From an uncultured Eubacteriales bacterium (lineage in GTDB: Bacteria; Bacillota; Clostridia; UBA1381): 38,606 nucleotides of DNA. The position numbers and the translations under genes were made by a program. Below, piece after piece: positions 24,466 through 32,429 of this stretch (its first letter is position 1; each line of letters begins with the position of its first letter). Location: contig CAJKHT010000016.1 in the NCBI GenBank assembly GCA_905199755.1, forward strand, positions 1-38,606, given 5' to 3'. Below the pieces are notes generated by a model. That model did not search any database and was not told the DNA's origin. It saw nothing but the letters and a program-made list of their open reading frames with translations.

Positions 24466-25716
24466 ATGGCAAAAAGCAATAAAAATAAAAACATAAATAA
24501 AACTGCCGTCAGAAAAACGGCGCATACCAAAAGAAAAAATGTTTCCGGCACGAGAAAAACCCAAAAACACAGACGGCTGGAGGAGCTGAACAAAAAATAT
24601 AAGGAAAACACAAGAACTCTTACGGGTGAGATAGATTATACATTCTTGTCCATAGTCGTGCTTATGGTTGCTTTCGGACTGGTAATGCTGCTTTCGGCAT
24701 CCGCACCGGCGGCAAGCAATATGTATAAGGGTGATTCTTTCAGACTGTTTAAAAAGCAGCTCGGCTTTGTAATTGCCGGGCTTGCCGGAATGTGGGTAAT
24801 ATCGAGAATAAATTACAACCGATATAAAAAATATGTACCGATGCTCATGCTTGTGTGCGTTTTCATGCTGATACTTGTTGCAATTCCGTTCATAGGCAAG
24901 GAATTCAACGGTTCGAGACGCTGGCTGCCTATTCCTGGTATTCAGCTGCAGCCGTCGGAGTTTATGAAGCCGGTTATAGCAATGTATTTTGCGTATCAGA
25001 TAGAGCAGGGAAAAAGTGATTTAAAAACACTTAAAGGCAATGCACAGTACATAATGTGGATAGGATTTATTACGGTGCTGATGCTGCTTGAACCGCATCT
25101 TAGCGGTGCTATAATCATTGCCGGTATAGGCTTTGTGCTGCTTGTTGCGGCAGGAATGCCCGTAAAACCGATTCTTTTGGGTATAGTGCCTGCCGGTGCT
25201 GCGGTTGTCGGCGGTGTTTATTTGTGGAGCCCCGTAAGATGGGAAAGAATTGCAAGCTTTCTGCACCCGTTTAACGATATTCAGGATACGGGTTATCAGG
25301 TTGTGCAGGGGTTGTATGCAATCGGCTCGGGCAGAATTTTCGGTCTGGGACTCGGACAGAGTGTTCAGAAATATTCGTATTTGCCCGAACCGTATAATGA
25401 TTTCATATTTTCAATCGTATGTGAGGAGCTGGGACTGGTCGGCGCAATTGCCGTTATAGTGCTGTTTATGATTTTGATTTTGCGCGGTCTGCGCATTGCG
25501 CTCAACGCGCCCGACACTTATTCCACTCTTGTGGGAGTCGGAATAGTTGCGCAGGTGGCTATACAGACAACGCTTAACATTGCCGTTGCAACGTCATCGG
25601 TACCGAATACGGGTGTATCGCTGTCGTTTTTCAGCTACGGAGGTACGGCTATTATGACATTGCTGTTTGAAATGGGAGTGTTGCTTAATATATCGCGTTT
25701 CTCCCAAAAGCAATGA
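24466..25716 (+). CDS. ftsW: SEDS-family glycosyltransferase FtsW/SpoVE
   Basis: A 416-residue polytopic SEDS protein that polymerises lipid II glycan with its cognate class B PBP, probably the one encoded in this cluster. A Lys/Arg-rich cytoplasmic extension of about 55 residues precedes the first helix. Conserved parts include GSRRWLPIPGIQLQPSEFMKP, HLSGAIII, SGRIFGLGLGQSVQKYSYLPE with NDFIFSIVCEELGLVGA, and the C-terminal TGVSLSFFSYGGTA. It starts at ATG with AAAGGAG upstream. Whether it is the vegetative FtsW or sporulation SpoVE paralogue cannot be told from sequence. Confidence 0.94.
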   Translation: MAKSNKNKNINKTAVRKTAHTKRKNVSGTRKTQKHRRLEELNKKYKENTRTLTGEIDYTFLSIVVLMVAFGLVMLLSASAPAASNMYKGDSFRLFKKQLGFVIAGLAGMWVISRINYNRYKKYVPMLMLVCVFMLILVAIPFIGKEFNGSRRWLPIPGIQLQPSEFMKPVIAMYFAYQIEQGKSDLKTLKGNAQYIMWIGFITVLMLLEPHLSGAIIIAGIGFVLLVAAGMPVKPILLGIVPAGAAVVGGVYLWSPVRWERIASFLHPFNDIQDTGYQVVQGLYAIGSGRIFGLGLGQSVQKYSYLPEPYNDFIFSIVCEELGLVGAIAVIVLFMILILRGLRIALNAPDTYSTLVGVGIVAQVAIQTTLNIAVATSSVPNTGVSLSFFSYGGTAIMTLLFEMGVLLNISRFSQKQ

Positions 25717-25737
25717 TGTGAAAGGAGCATATAAAAA

Positions 25738-26838
25738 ATGCGTGTGATTTTTGCAGGAGGCGGTACGGGCGGACACATCAACCCGGCTATTTCCGCGGCA
25801 GATTATGCAAAATCGAAGGATAAGGATTTAAAGGCACTTTTTATAGGAACAAAAAAGGGACTGGAAACCAAGCTTGTGCCTGCGGCAGGGTATGACATAG
25901 AATACATAGACGTGCAGGGATTTGACCGTTCGCATCTACTGAAAAATGTCGGAACGGTAAAAAAGCTCATATCATCCGTAAGCCGATGCAAAAAAATAAT
26001 AAAGGATTTTAAGCCGGACTGCATTGTATGTACCGGCGGCTATGTGAGCGGCCCCGTGACGATTGCGGCGCATAAAACGGGTGTTCCGTCGCTTATTCAT
26101 GAGCAGAATGTGTTTCCCGGAATGACGGTAAAGGGTTCGGAAAAGTATGTTGATTATCTCGCACTCAGCTTTGAAGAAACGATAAATGAAATGAAGCACA
26201 AAGAAAAATGTGTTGTTACCGGGAATCCGATACGCCCCGAAATACTCAAAGCCGATTACGGCGAAAGCCGCAAAAGACTCGGAATTAACAAACCGTTTGT
26301 CTTGATTTTCGGCGGAAGTCTCGGTGCGGATAAAATAAATAACGCAGTTATAGAAATTCTTGACAGAATATCGGCAGACGGCAGAATAAAGCTTGTTTTC
26401 GGTACGGGAGACAGAAATTACGCTTCTGTTACGGAAAAAATCGCTGAAAAGGGTATAAAGCTGACAGATGATATTGAAATCGTACCGTATATAAACAATA
26501 TGGCGGATATGATGGCGGCGGCAGATGTTGTCGTGTCGCGGTCGGGCGCTATTACGGTGAGCGAGATTGCGGCACTGGGAAAACCGTCTATACTCATTCC
26601 GTCGCCGAACGTTGTGAGAAATCATCAGGAGCAGAATGCACGTGCGTTTGAACGCAGAGGTGCGGCAGAAGTTATTACGGAGGATATACTGACTCCCAAT
26701 ACGCTTTACGAAAGAATTATGAAGCTTGCGGACGACAGCGCGGCAAGAAAAAAAATGTCCGAAAATCTGAAAAAGCTTGCACGCACGGACGCTTTGGAAA
26801 AGCTGTATGATTTAATGCTTAAAATGGCGGCAAAATGA
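25738..26838 (+). CDS. murG: Lipid II synthase (UDP-GlcNAc transferase) MurG
   Basis: A 366-residue GT-B glycosyltransferase at the inner membrane face that adds GlcNAc to lipid I, giving lipid II. It begins MRVIFAGGGTGGHINPA, the glycine-rich donor loop of MurG, and shows CTGGYVSGPV, HEQNVFPGMT, FGGSLGADKIN and a late SRSGAITVSEIAALGKPSILIP donor-site stretch. Length is normal. Its stop overlaps the next start (ATGA), coupling it to the transporter-like gene. murC, murB and ftsQ, often next in Clostridia, are not present. Confidence 0.97.
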   Translation: MRVIFAGGGTGGHINPAISAADYAKSKDKDLKALFIGTKKGLETKLVPAAGYDIEYIDVQGFDRSHLLKNVGTVKKLISSVSRCKKIIKDFKPDCIVCTGGYVSGPVTIAAHKTGVPSLIHEQNVFPGMTVKGSEKYVDYLALSFEETINEMKHKEKCVVTGNPIRPEILKADYGESRKRLGINKPFVLIFGGSLGADKINNAVIEILDRISADGRIKLVFGTGDRNYASVTEKIAEKGIKLTDDIEIVPYINNMADMMAAADVVVSRSGAITVSEIAALGKPSILIPSPNVVRNHQEQNARAFERRGAAEVITEDILTPNTLYERIMKLADDSAARKKMSENLKKLARTDALEKLYDLMLKMAAK

Positions 26839-27335
26839 AAACAAAAAGATTAACCTTAACGGCAATGCTTGCGGGCATTGCCCTGATTATTTTTATAGTG
26901 GAATCGCAGATACCTCTGCCGATTGCCGTCCCGGGAATAAAACTCGGACTGGCAAATGCGGTTACGCTGTTTGCACTGGCGGTGCTTGGCGGCAGGGAGG
27001 CATTTGCGGTGCTTTGTCTGCGGCTTATAATAGGAAGTATTTTTGCCGGAGGTATAAATACGCTTGTCTACAGTGCCGCCGGCGGTTTGCTGAGCTTTGC
27101 GGTTATGTATATTCTTTTAAAGCTGCTTAAAAAAGAGCTTTTGTGGGCGGTAAGCGTTTTCGGTGCGGCTGCGCATAACATAGGTCAGCTTGCGGCGGCA
27201 TGGGTTATGACAGGCTCTGCAGCGGTTTTTGCATATCTGCCCGTACTCATATTGGCAGGAATTGCATCAGGTATATTTACGGGGCTTTGTGCGTATTATG
27301 TAGTAAAACATAAGGGAGCATTGTGGAATATATGA
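26835..27335 (+). CDS. Gx transporter family membrane protein (Hpre_diP_synt_I family)
   Basis: A 166-residue protein with about five membrane helices. The sequence SQIPLPIAVPGIKLGLANAVTL, LRLIIGSIFAGG and HNIGQLAAAW match the family once called heptaprenyl diphosphate synthase component I and now generally viewed as ECF-type substrate-binding proteins of unknown ligand. In many Clostridia it lies next to genes for flavin-dependent redox proteins, and here it directly precedes apbE. It overlaps murG by 4 bases and apbE by 4, so it should be part of the same transcript. A role in supplying a flavin or quinone-like cofactor is inference. Confidence 0.82.
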   Translation: MKTKRLTLTAMLAGIALIIFIVESQIPLPIAVPGIKLGLANAVTLFALAVLGGREAFAVLCLRLIIGSIFAGGINTLVYSAAGGLLSFAVMYILLKLLKKELLWAVSVFGAAAHNIGQLAAAWVMTGSAAVFAYLPVLILAGIASGIFTGLCAYYVVKHKGALWNI

Positions 27336-28330
27336 AAAAAATCGGTATTTTTATATTACTCTTGTGCCTTTTGCTTTGCGGCTGCGCCGAACGGAAAAAA
27401 ACAAGCAGAAGCCTGTTTTGCATGGATACGGTTATGAGTATTGAGGCATACGGCAAGAACGGCGCGGAGGCATTGGACGAGGCGGAAAAGGAGCTTAAGC
27501 GCCTTGAAAAGCTGTTTGACAGAAATGATCGTGAAAGCGATGTATACAAGCTTAACAACCGAATCACGGACAAGGCGGAGCCGGAAACCGAAGAGGTTAT
27601 AGATAAGGCGCTGTCGGCTTCGGCAGATACGGACGGCGCTTTTGACATTACCGTTGCGCCCGTTATGGATTTATGGGGGTTTTACGATAAGAACTACAGA
27701 GTTCCCGATGATGAAAGCATTAAAAATGCGCTGAAAAGCATAGATTACAGAAATGTATTCAAAAGCGGAAACGGATTTGTGCTGACCAACAATGCCAAGC
27801 TTGATTTGGGAGGTATAGCCAAGGGGTATGCCTCCTCGGTAACGGCGGATATTCTGCACCGCAAAGGCGTAAAGTCTGCCATGATAAACCTCGGCGGAAA
27901 TGTGTATGCACTGGGAAAACAGCCTAACGGGAAAAAGTGGCGCGTGGCAATAGCAGATCCCGATGGCGGCAGCTATGCTGCCGCACTTTATGCGGAAAAC
28001 GAAGCGGTAGTTACTTCGGGTGATTATCAGCGGTATTTTGAGAAAAACGGCGAAAAATATCATCATATAATAAATCCCGAAACAGGTTATCCGGCAAACG
28101 GCAAAATACGTTCTGTAACGGTAATATGTGCCGATGCCGCAAAGGCGGACGCATATTCCACGGCGCTGTTTGTTATGGGTATGGACAAAGCAAAGGAATT
28201 TTTAAGAAAGCATACCTATATAAGTGCGGTTATAATATCCGATGACAAGACCGTTTATTATGCCGTTTCACAGGAGCATGAAATCTCATTTTCCGACGGT
28301 GTGCGTGCCGTAAAGCTTGAACGGGAATAA
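27332..28330 (+). CDS. apbE: FAD:protein FMN transferase, ApbE lipoprotein
   Basis: A 332-residue flavinyltransferase that attaches FMN covalently to a threonine in partner proteins such as Rnf, Nqr or FMN-binding domains. It has a lipoprotein signal (MKKIGIFILLLCLLLCGC, lipobox Cys near 18), then SLFCMDTVMSIEAYG, GAFDITVAPVMDLWGF, LDLGGIAKGYA, INLGGNVYALG and the C-terminal HHIINPETGYPAN and ADAYSTALFVMG motifs of ApbE. No obvious target is encoded in the window. The ATG at 27332 gives the cleanest signal peptide; a GTG at 27323 is an alternative, close behind GGGAG. Confidence 0.94.
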   Translation: MKKIGIFILLLCLLLCGCAERKKTSRSLFCMDTVMSIEAYGKNGAEALDEAEKELKRLEKLFDRNDRESDVYKLNNRITDKAEPETEEVIDKALSASADTDGAFDITVAPVMDLWGFYDKNYRVPDDESIKNALKSIDYRNVFKSGNGFVLTNNAKLDLGGIAKGYASSVTADILHRKGVKSAMINLGGNVYALGKQPNGKKWRVAIADPDGGSYAAALYAENEAVVTSGDYQRYFEKNGEKYHHIINPETGYPANGKIRSVTVICADAAKADAYSTALFVMGMDKAKEFLRKHTYISAVIISDDKTVYYAVSQEHEISFSDGVRAVKLERE

Positions 28331-28357
28331 AAGGAAAAATTTTCTTGATTTTTTCCT
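28331..28357 (+). terminator. Weak terminator-like hairpin after apbE
   Basis: AGGAAAAA and TTTTTTCCT form an AT-rich stem around TTTCTTGA. The right arm supplies its own T-run. It overlaps the -35 of the promoter at 28345-28373, so terminator and promoter functions are superimposed. Confidence 0.45.
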
Positions 28358-28373
28358 GAAAATGCTGTATAAT
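28345..28373 (+). promoter_or_regulatory. Upstream promoter in the apbE-glycosyltransferase gap
   Basis: TTGATT (28345-28350), a 17-base spacer and TATAAT (28368-28373). It would start a transcript near 28380, about 320 bases before the glycosyltransferase. No gene lies in the first 100 bases; AAAACAG...CTGTTTT (about 28411-28447) may fold as a weak hairpin. Confidence 0.6.
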
Positions 28374-28471
28374 GTAAATACAGGTTAACATTTTGTAAAG
28401 GATTGATATAAAACAGCTGAAAATCGGGCTTTTTTTCGTCTGTTTTAAATGTTTATTCGGAACTAAATGTA

Positions 28472-28500
28472 TTGACTGCTTGCGGGATTTGTGTTATTAT
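28472..28500 (+). promoter_or_regulatory. Proximal promoter of the glycosyltransferase gene
   Basis: TTGACT (28472-28477), a 17-base spacer and TATTAT (28495-28500). Predicted start near 28507, leaving a leader of about 195 bases. Confidence 0.65.
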
Positions 28501-28506
28501 ATCTAG

Positions 28507-28702
28507 AGCATAGTGATCAAAGTTTTTTTAATACGGAGGTCGGATGCTTTTTTATGCGGCAAAAACCGCCGCACGGTAAAACCGATTCGGACAGCGGGGG
28601 CGTCGGCAATCGGGTTTATATGAAGAAAGATGGCTAAGGTTAAGAAGTTGTGAGAGTTTAAACGTGTGTACTTAAGCCGTGTAATCGGCATGGAGGATTA
28701 AA
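28507..28702 (+). other. Long structured 5' leader of the glycosyltransferase gene, unassigned
   Basis: The leader is much more GC-rich than other gaps here and folds on paper. AAACCGATT (28579-28587) pairs with AATCGGGTTT (28608-28617); GCGG...CCGC pairs near 28556-28569; GCCG...CGGC pairs at about 28676-28689, beside the GGAGG ribosome site. A tiny frame, MAKVKKL, begins near 28630. I do not recognise the consensus of c-di-GMP, c-di-AMP, T-box or other common riboswitches. A cis-regulatory RNA is inferred from structure and length only. Confidence 0.45.
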
Positions 28703-29968
28703 ATGATTACGGAGACAATTCAAAACGTTAATTTAGTTATTGCGACGGCGTTCTTTTTACTTTATGTGTACCAAATATTTTTCATACTCGTTCCGTTTAT
28801 TAAAAAGGACGATCCGCACAAAAAAAATGTAATTCACAGATTTGCGGTTATGATTGCGGCGAGAAATGAGGAAAATGTTATAGCGGATTTAATAAAATCG
28901 CTTAAGGCGCAGAATTATCCGCAGGATATGGTAGATGTGTTTGTTGTGGCGGACAATTGTACCGATTCCACGGCGGAGCTTGCACGAAATTCCGGTGCAA
29001 TTGTATATGAACGCTTTAACAAAAAGCAGGTGGGAAAGGGCTATGCCCTGGACTTCCTTATCGGAAAGATTTTTGAGAGATACGGCAAGGATTATTATGA
29101 CGGTTTCATGGTATTTGATGCCGACAATATTCTTGATGAAAATTATATTGCGGCAATGAATCAGACGTTCTCGGACGGATACAGAATAATCACAAGCTAC
29201 AGAAATTCAAAGAATTACGGAACAAACTGGATAAGTGCCGGTTACGCGCTGTGGTTCTTGAGAGAATCGAAATATCTGAACTATTCGAGAATGCTTATGC
29301 ATACAAGCTGTGCCATTTCCGGCACGGGATTTATGGTGCATAAGGATATTATAAAGAAAAATGACGGCTGGAAGTGTTTTCTGCTTACGGAGGATATACA
29401 ATTCTCGATTAAGAGCGTTATTGAGGGCGAGACGATTGCATACTGCAAGGATGCGGTTTTGTATGATGAGCAGCCTGTGGATTTCGCGCAGTCGTGGTCA
29501 CAGAGACTCAGATGGGCAAGGGGCTTTTTGCAGGTGTTTGCAAATCACGGCATGAAGCTTTGGAGTACGCTGTTTAAAACCGGCAGATTTTCATGCTTTG
29601 ACATGTCAATGACTATTCTTCCGTCAATCTTCCTTTCAATAGGAACGGTAATTATGAATACCGTTGCGGCGGTTATGGCGCTGTATAACGGTGAAAATAT
29701 TTCAGGACTGCTTATGGGTGCGGTATACTGGGCATTTAATGTGTATTGGATAGTTTTCCTTATGGGATTTATCACAACCGTTACGGAACGTAAGCAGATA
29801 CATTGCTCAACGGCGAAGAAAATACTTTACATGTTTACTTTCCCGATTTATCTCTTCTCGTATGTGCCGATTTCGATTGCTGCACTGTTCAAGCAGGTAA
29901 AATGGGAGCCGATACAGCACGGCAATGCAAGCACGATAGGCGAGCTGACAAAGAGCAAAGCTGAATAA
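28703..29968 (+). CDS. Membrane glycosyltransferase, family 2 (processive type)
   Basis: A 421-residue GT2 enzyme. An N-terminal helix (about 8-33) anchors the GT-A domain: IAARNEENVIADLIKSL, VVADNCTDSTAELA, FDADN (the DxD metal site) near residue 145, and LTEDIQFSI with WSQRLRWARG, the TED and QxxRW signatures of processive synthases such as cellulose or hyaluronan synthase-like enzymes. Three to four C-terminal helices follow. It probably makes or extends a surface polysaccharide from a UDP-sugar; the product is unknown. It stands alone between its own promoters with a structured leader and a terminator. Confidence 0.88.
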   Translation: MITETIQNVNLVIATAFFLLYVYQIFFILVPFIKKDDPHKKNVIHRFAVMIAARNEENVIADLIKSLKAQNYPQDMVDVFVVADNCTDSTAELARNSGAIVYERFNKKQVGKGYALDFLIGKIFERYGKDYYDGFMVFDADNILDENYIAAMNQTFSDGYRIITSYRNSKNYGTNWISAGYALWFLRESKYLNYSRMLMHTSCAISGTGFMVHKDIIKKNDGWKCFLLTEDIQFSIKSVIEGETIAYCKDAVLYDEQPVDFAQSWSQRLRWARGFLQVFANHGMKLWSTLFKTGRFSCFDMSMTILPSIFLSIGTVIMNTVAAVMALYNGENISGLLMGAVYWAFNVYWIVFLMGFITTVTERKQIHCSTAKKILYMFTFPIYLFSYVPISIAALFKQVKWEPIQHGNASTIGELTKSKAE

Positions 29969-29982
29969 TAAAGCTGAATAAT
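29957..29982 (+). repeat. Exact 13-bp tandem duplication at the glycosyltransferase stop
   Basis: AAAGCTGAATAAT occurs twice in direct succession (29957-29969 and 29970-29982). The first copy contains the stop codon, so the second is harmless and lies after the gene. Confidence 0.9.
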
Positions 29983-29988
29983 CAAGGG

Positions 29989-30025
29989 AAAACGGACAAT
30001 GTTTTGGTGCATTGCCCGTTTTTTG
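29989..30025 (+). terminator. Terminator after the glycosyltransferase gene
   Basis: AAAACGG-A-CAATG and CATTG-C-CCGTTTT form a stem with one mismatch, followed by T-rich sequence. Confidence 0.75.
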
Positions 30026-30067
30026 TTATGTTTGGTGTAAAATTAACAAACTGTTTAAAAAAATATA

Positions 30068-30096
30068 TTGATTTTTACGGCTAAAAGTGTTATAGT
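30068..30096 (+). promoter_or_regulatory. Promoter of the repeat-protein gene pair
   Basis: TTGATT (30068-30073), a 17-base spacer and TATAGT (30091-30096). Predicted start near 30103, about 70 bases before the first gene. Confidence 0.7.
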
Positions 30097-30172
30097 ATAT
30101 AAGATGATGTATTTTATTCGTTTTGCTTTGGTGAACGGAGGCAGACGAAAATTAAGAGAGGAGAATGCATTA

Positions 30173-30835
30173 ATGAGAAATCACACAAGAAGACCGGCGA
30201 GCCCGGCAGACAAAATGTTTAATGCAATTGTAGTTATTATTATCGCCGTGGTACTGGGACTGGGAGTTTATGCGGTATACGGCAGACTCAGCGCAAATCT
30301 GGAGAATAAGGCTATTGAGTCGGGACAGGCGGAACAGACGGTAAAATATGCTGCAAATAAGGCAGGCATGTCTGTTGATGAGTACCTTGACCAGTATGGC
30401 TTAAAGGATTCGCCCGATGTTAATGAAAAGACCACATTAAGCGAAATGACAAATCACATGACCGTAGAAAGCTTTGCAAAGTACAACGGTCAGGAGCTTG
30501 ATGCATTACTTGATGAATACGGCTTAAAGGATAAGGTGAGTGCGGACACTATGTGGCCGGATGCCGAAAAGCTTATTCCTACGGGAACATATGTCGGCGG
30601 AAACGATCAGTTTGATGCAATGAAGGCAGCATATGAGCTTGACGATTCAATCACTGCGGAAACACCGTGGGGCGAAGCTAAGGATAAGATTGAAGAAGCG
30701 GCAAAGGCTTACCAGGAGAAGATGGCAAATGCAACACCGGCACCGACAGCGGAAGCAACGGAAGCACCTGCAGCGGACGCAGAGGCGTCACCGGCAGCCG
30801 GAGACGCACAGAGTACAGAAACACCGGCTGAATAA
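30173..30835 (+). CDS. One-pass membrane protein with three YGL-type repeats (paralogue 1)
   Basis: A 220-residue protein of no family I can name. A short basic cytoplasmic tail (about 1-14) and one membrane helix (FNAIVVIIIAVVLGLGVYAV) are followed by an outside region of three related ~40-residue helical repeats. Each has the core hhxxYGLxxxVxxxTxW: AGMSVDEYLDQYGLKD, ELDALLDEYGLKDKVSADTMW and FDAMKAAYELDDSITAETPW. The C-terminal 35 residues are Ala/Pro/Thr/Glu-rich, ending ETPAE, probably an extended wall-crossing tail. The ATG at 30173 follows GAGAGGAG; upstream in-frame sequence lies over the promoter. It is co-transcribed with a paralogue 21 bases downstream. Confidence 0.75.
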   Translation: MRNHTRRPASPADKMFNAIVVIIIAVVLGLGVYAVYGRLSANLENKAIESGQAEQTVKYAANKAGMSVDEYLDQYGLKDSPDVNEKTTLSEMTNHMTVESFAKYNGQELDALLDEYGLKDKVSADTMWPDAEKLIPTGTYVGGNDQFDAMKAAYELDDSITAETPWGEAKDKIEEAAKAYQEKMANATPAPTAEATEAPAADAEASPAAGDAQSTETPAE

Positions 30836-30856
30836 AAATAGTTAGGAGATTTTACA

Positions 30857-31747
30857 GTGAACGAAGAAAATAATCTTAATAATGAAGAATTGAACGGTGC
30901 AGAGGCAGCCGAAAATACGGCAGAAACGGCTGAAAACACCGAGGAAATCGTGTCGGAAGCACAGGAAACGGCGGCTGAAGAAGTTGTCGAGGCGGCTGCA
31001 CAGACAGCTGAAAACATAGCAGGTGAGGCTGATGATGAAATTGCAGCCGATGCTATGGCTGATGATCTGTCATATGACGGCGACAGCGCAGAATACTTTG
31101 TTGAAAACACAGCAGTAAAGAAAACTCCCGTTGCGGCTATAGTCTGCGCGGCAATTGCGGCTGTTCTTATTATTGCGGCTTTGGTTTTGTATTTTATGGG
31201 ATATTTCGGACTGTGGTTCAATAAATACAACAGAAAGTATATAAATACAACAGGAAGAACAATAAGCGAGGTTGCGGACACGGCAGGCATGACGGTTAAG
31301 GAATTCCTTGAATTGTATGACTTACCGAAGAGCATGCCGGCAAATACCTATGAATCGGCTGCGTTCTATACAATGCCCGTATCAAAGGTTGCCGAAATGT
31401 ACGGAACTACTTTTGATGATTTGAAGGAGCAGTTCGGACTGCCTGATGGTGTTTCGGAAAAGGATGCGTGGGGTGACGTTGAGGGTGAAATTACTCTTGA
31501 TACCTATACAAACGGTAATGTTGATGCATTTAAAGAATATTACGGTTTGGGTGATGAGGTCACGGGTGAAACGAAAATCAAGGAAGTAAGAAACACCATA
31601 GACCAAAAGACAAAGGAGCAGGCTGATGCTCAGAAGGCAGAGGAGGCCGCTGCAAACGACAACAGCAGCTCCGATAATGCCGACAGCTCAGCCACAGATG
31701 TACCGGCATCGGAGACTCCTGCATCAGAGGCTCCGGCGGCTGAATAA
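30857..31747 (+). CDS. One-pass membrane protein with three YGL-type repeats (paralogue 2)
   Basis: A 296-residue paralogue of the preceding protein. It has an added, very acidic Ala/Glu-rich cytoplasmic domain of about 90 residues (AENTAETAENTEEIVSEAQ), then a membrane helix (about 93-117) and three outside repeats: AGMTVKEFLELYDLPKSM, TTFDDLKEQFGLPDGVSEKD with AWGDVE, and VDAFKEYYGLGDEVTGET. The tail is Ser/Ala/Pro/Glu-rich, ending SEAPAAE, without a sorting motif. The start is GTG at 30857 with TAGGAG upstream. The same repeat number and order in both genes points to a duplication followed by change of the cytoplasmic part. Function is unknown; a heteromeric surface complex is a reasonable guess. 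Confidence 0.75.
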   Translation: MNEENNLNNEELNGAEAAENTAETAENTEEIVSEAQETAAEEVVEAAAQTAENIAGEADDEIAADAMADDLSYDGDSAEYFVENTAVKKTPVAAIVCAAIAAVLIIAALVLYFMGYFGLWFNKYNRKYINTTGRTISEVADTAGMTVKEFLELYDLPKSMPANTYESAAFYTMPVSKVAEMYGTTFDDLKEQFGLPDGVSEKDAWGDVEGEITLDTYTNGNVDAFKEYYGLGDEVTGETKIKEVRNTIDQKTKEQADAQKAEEAAANDNSSSDNADSSATDVPASETPASEAPAAE

Positions 31748-31763
31748 AAAACAGACAACAGAC

Positions 31764-31803
31764 CAAAGGGGGTGCTGCCAAAGGCAGCAGCCTCTTTGTT
31801 TTT
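31764..31803 (+). terminator. Strong terminator after the repeat-protein pair
   Basis: GGGTGCTGCC and GGCAGCAGCC with flanking AAAG...CTTT form a long GC-rich stem, followed by GTTTTT. It ends only 17 bases before hisH, leaving no room for a separate hisH promoter downstream of it. Confidence 0.85.
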
Positions 31804-31820
31804 AACGGGAGGGTATTACA

Positions 31821-32429
31821 ATGATAGCTGTTATAGATTACGGCGCAGGAAATCTGCACAGTGTGAAAAACGCTTTTGATTACATAGGTGTGCAATCGGA
31901 AATTACAAGCGATGCCAAGCGCATTTTAGCGGCAGATAAGGTTGTATTGCCGGGTGTGGGAGCGTTCGGCGACTGTATGAGAAGTCTTGAAAAAAACAAT
32001 CTGGCGGAAACCGTAAAAGCGGCTGCGGCAAGCGGCAAGCCGTTTTTGGGTATATGTCTGGGATTGCAGCTTTTGTTTGAGGAGAGCGAGGAAACCCCCG
32101 GTGTTAAAGGTTTGGGAATATTTAAGGGGAAATCCGTCAGAATTCCCGATACGGCAGCTTTGAAAATACCTCATATGGGGTGGAATAATATCGAAACGGC
32201 AAAAAAATCAAAAATACTGGACGGAAATCCTTTCGTCTATTTCGTACATTCATACTGTATTAAGCCGGAGGACGAGAGCATTATAAGCGCATATACCGAA
32301 TACGGCAGCAGATTTGCCGTTGCGGTTGAAAAGGATAATGTTTTCGCCGTGCAGTTTCACCCGGAAAAAAGCGGCAGTGAGGGAATGGATATTTTAAGAA
32401 GATTTGCCGCTTTGGGAGGTGACAGATAA
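31821..32429 (+). CDS. hisH: Imidazole glycerol phosphate synthase, glutaminase subunit HisH
   Basis: A 202-residue class I glutamine amidotransferase that releases ammonia for HisF in histidine synthesis. It starts MIAVIDYGAGNLHSVKNA, has the nucleophile Cys79 in GKPFLGICLGLQ, and the His-Glu pair in VQFHPEKSG near the end. PHMGWN is the usual substrate-side motif. GGGAGGG precedes the ATG. It overlaps hisF by one base (TAATG). No other his gene is in the window, so the pair is separate from any his operon. Confidence 0.96.
   Translation: MIAVIDYGAGNLHSVKNAFDYIGVQSEITSDAKRILAADKVVLPGVGAFGDCMRSLEKNNLAETVKAAAASGKPFLGICLGLQLLFEESEETPGVKGLGIFKGKSVRIPDTAALKIPHMGWNNIETAKKSKILDGNPFVYFVHSYCIKPEDESIISAYTEYGSRFAVAVEKDNVFAVQFHPEKSGSEGMDILRRFAALGGDR

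Noticed and set aside
28503..28691. 62-codon minus-strand ORF in the glycosyltransferase leader
   Set aside because: No ribosome site or promoter, no recognisable sequence, and it lies across paired RNA structure of the plus-strand leader.
28507..28702. c-di-GMP-I, c-di-GMP-II or c-di-AMP (ydaO) riboswitch before the glycosyltransferase
   Set aside because: None of the conserved cores (for example GGGCAAACC with GGACGCAAAGCC, or the ydaO GGGG/GAAUCC blocks) is present; it is kept only as an unassigned structured leader.
30068..30172. Upstream TTG-initiated extension of the first repeat protein
   Set aside because: The TTG is part of the -35 box of the promoter at 30068-30096; GAGAGGAG points to the ATG at 30173.
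30173..31747. LysM domains in the repeat proteins
   Set aside because: The YGL repeats have a helix-loop pattern and lack the beta-alpha-alpha-beta LysM signature (no YTVxxGDTL or N-P pattern).
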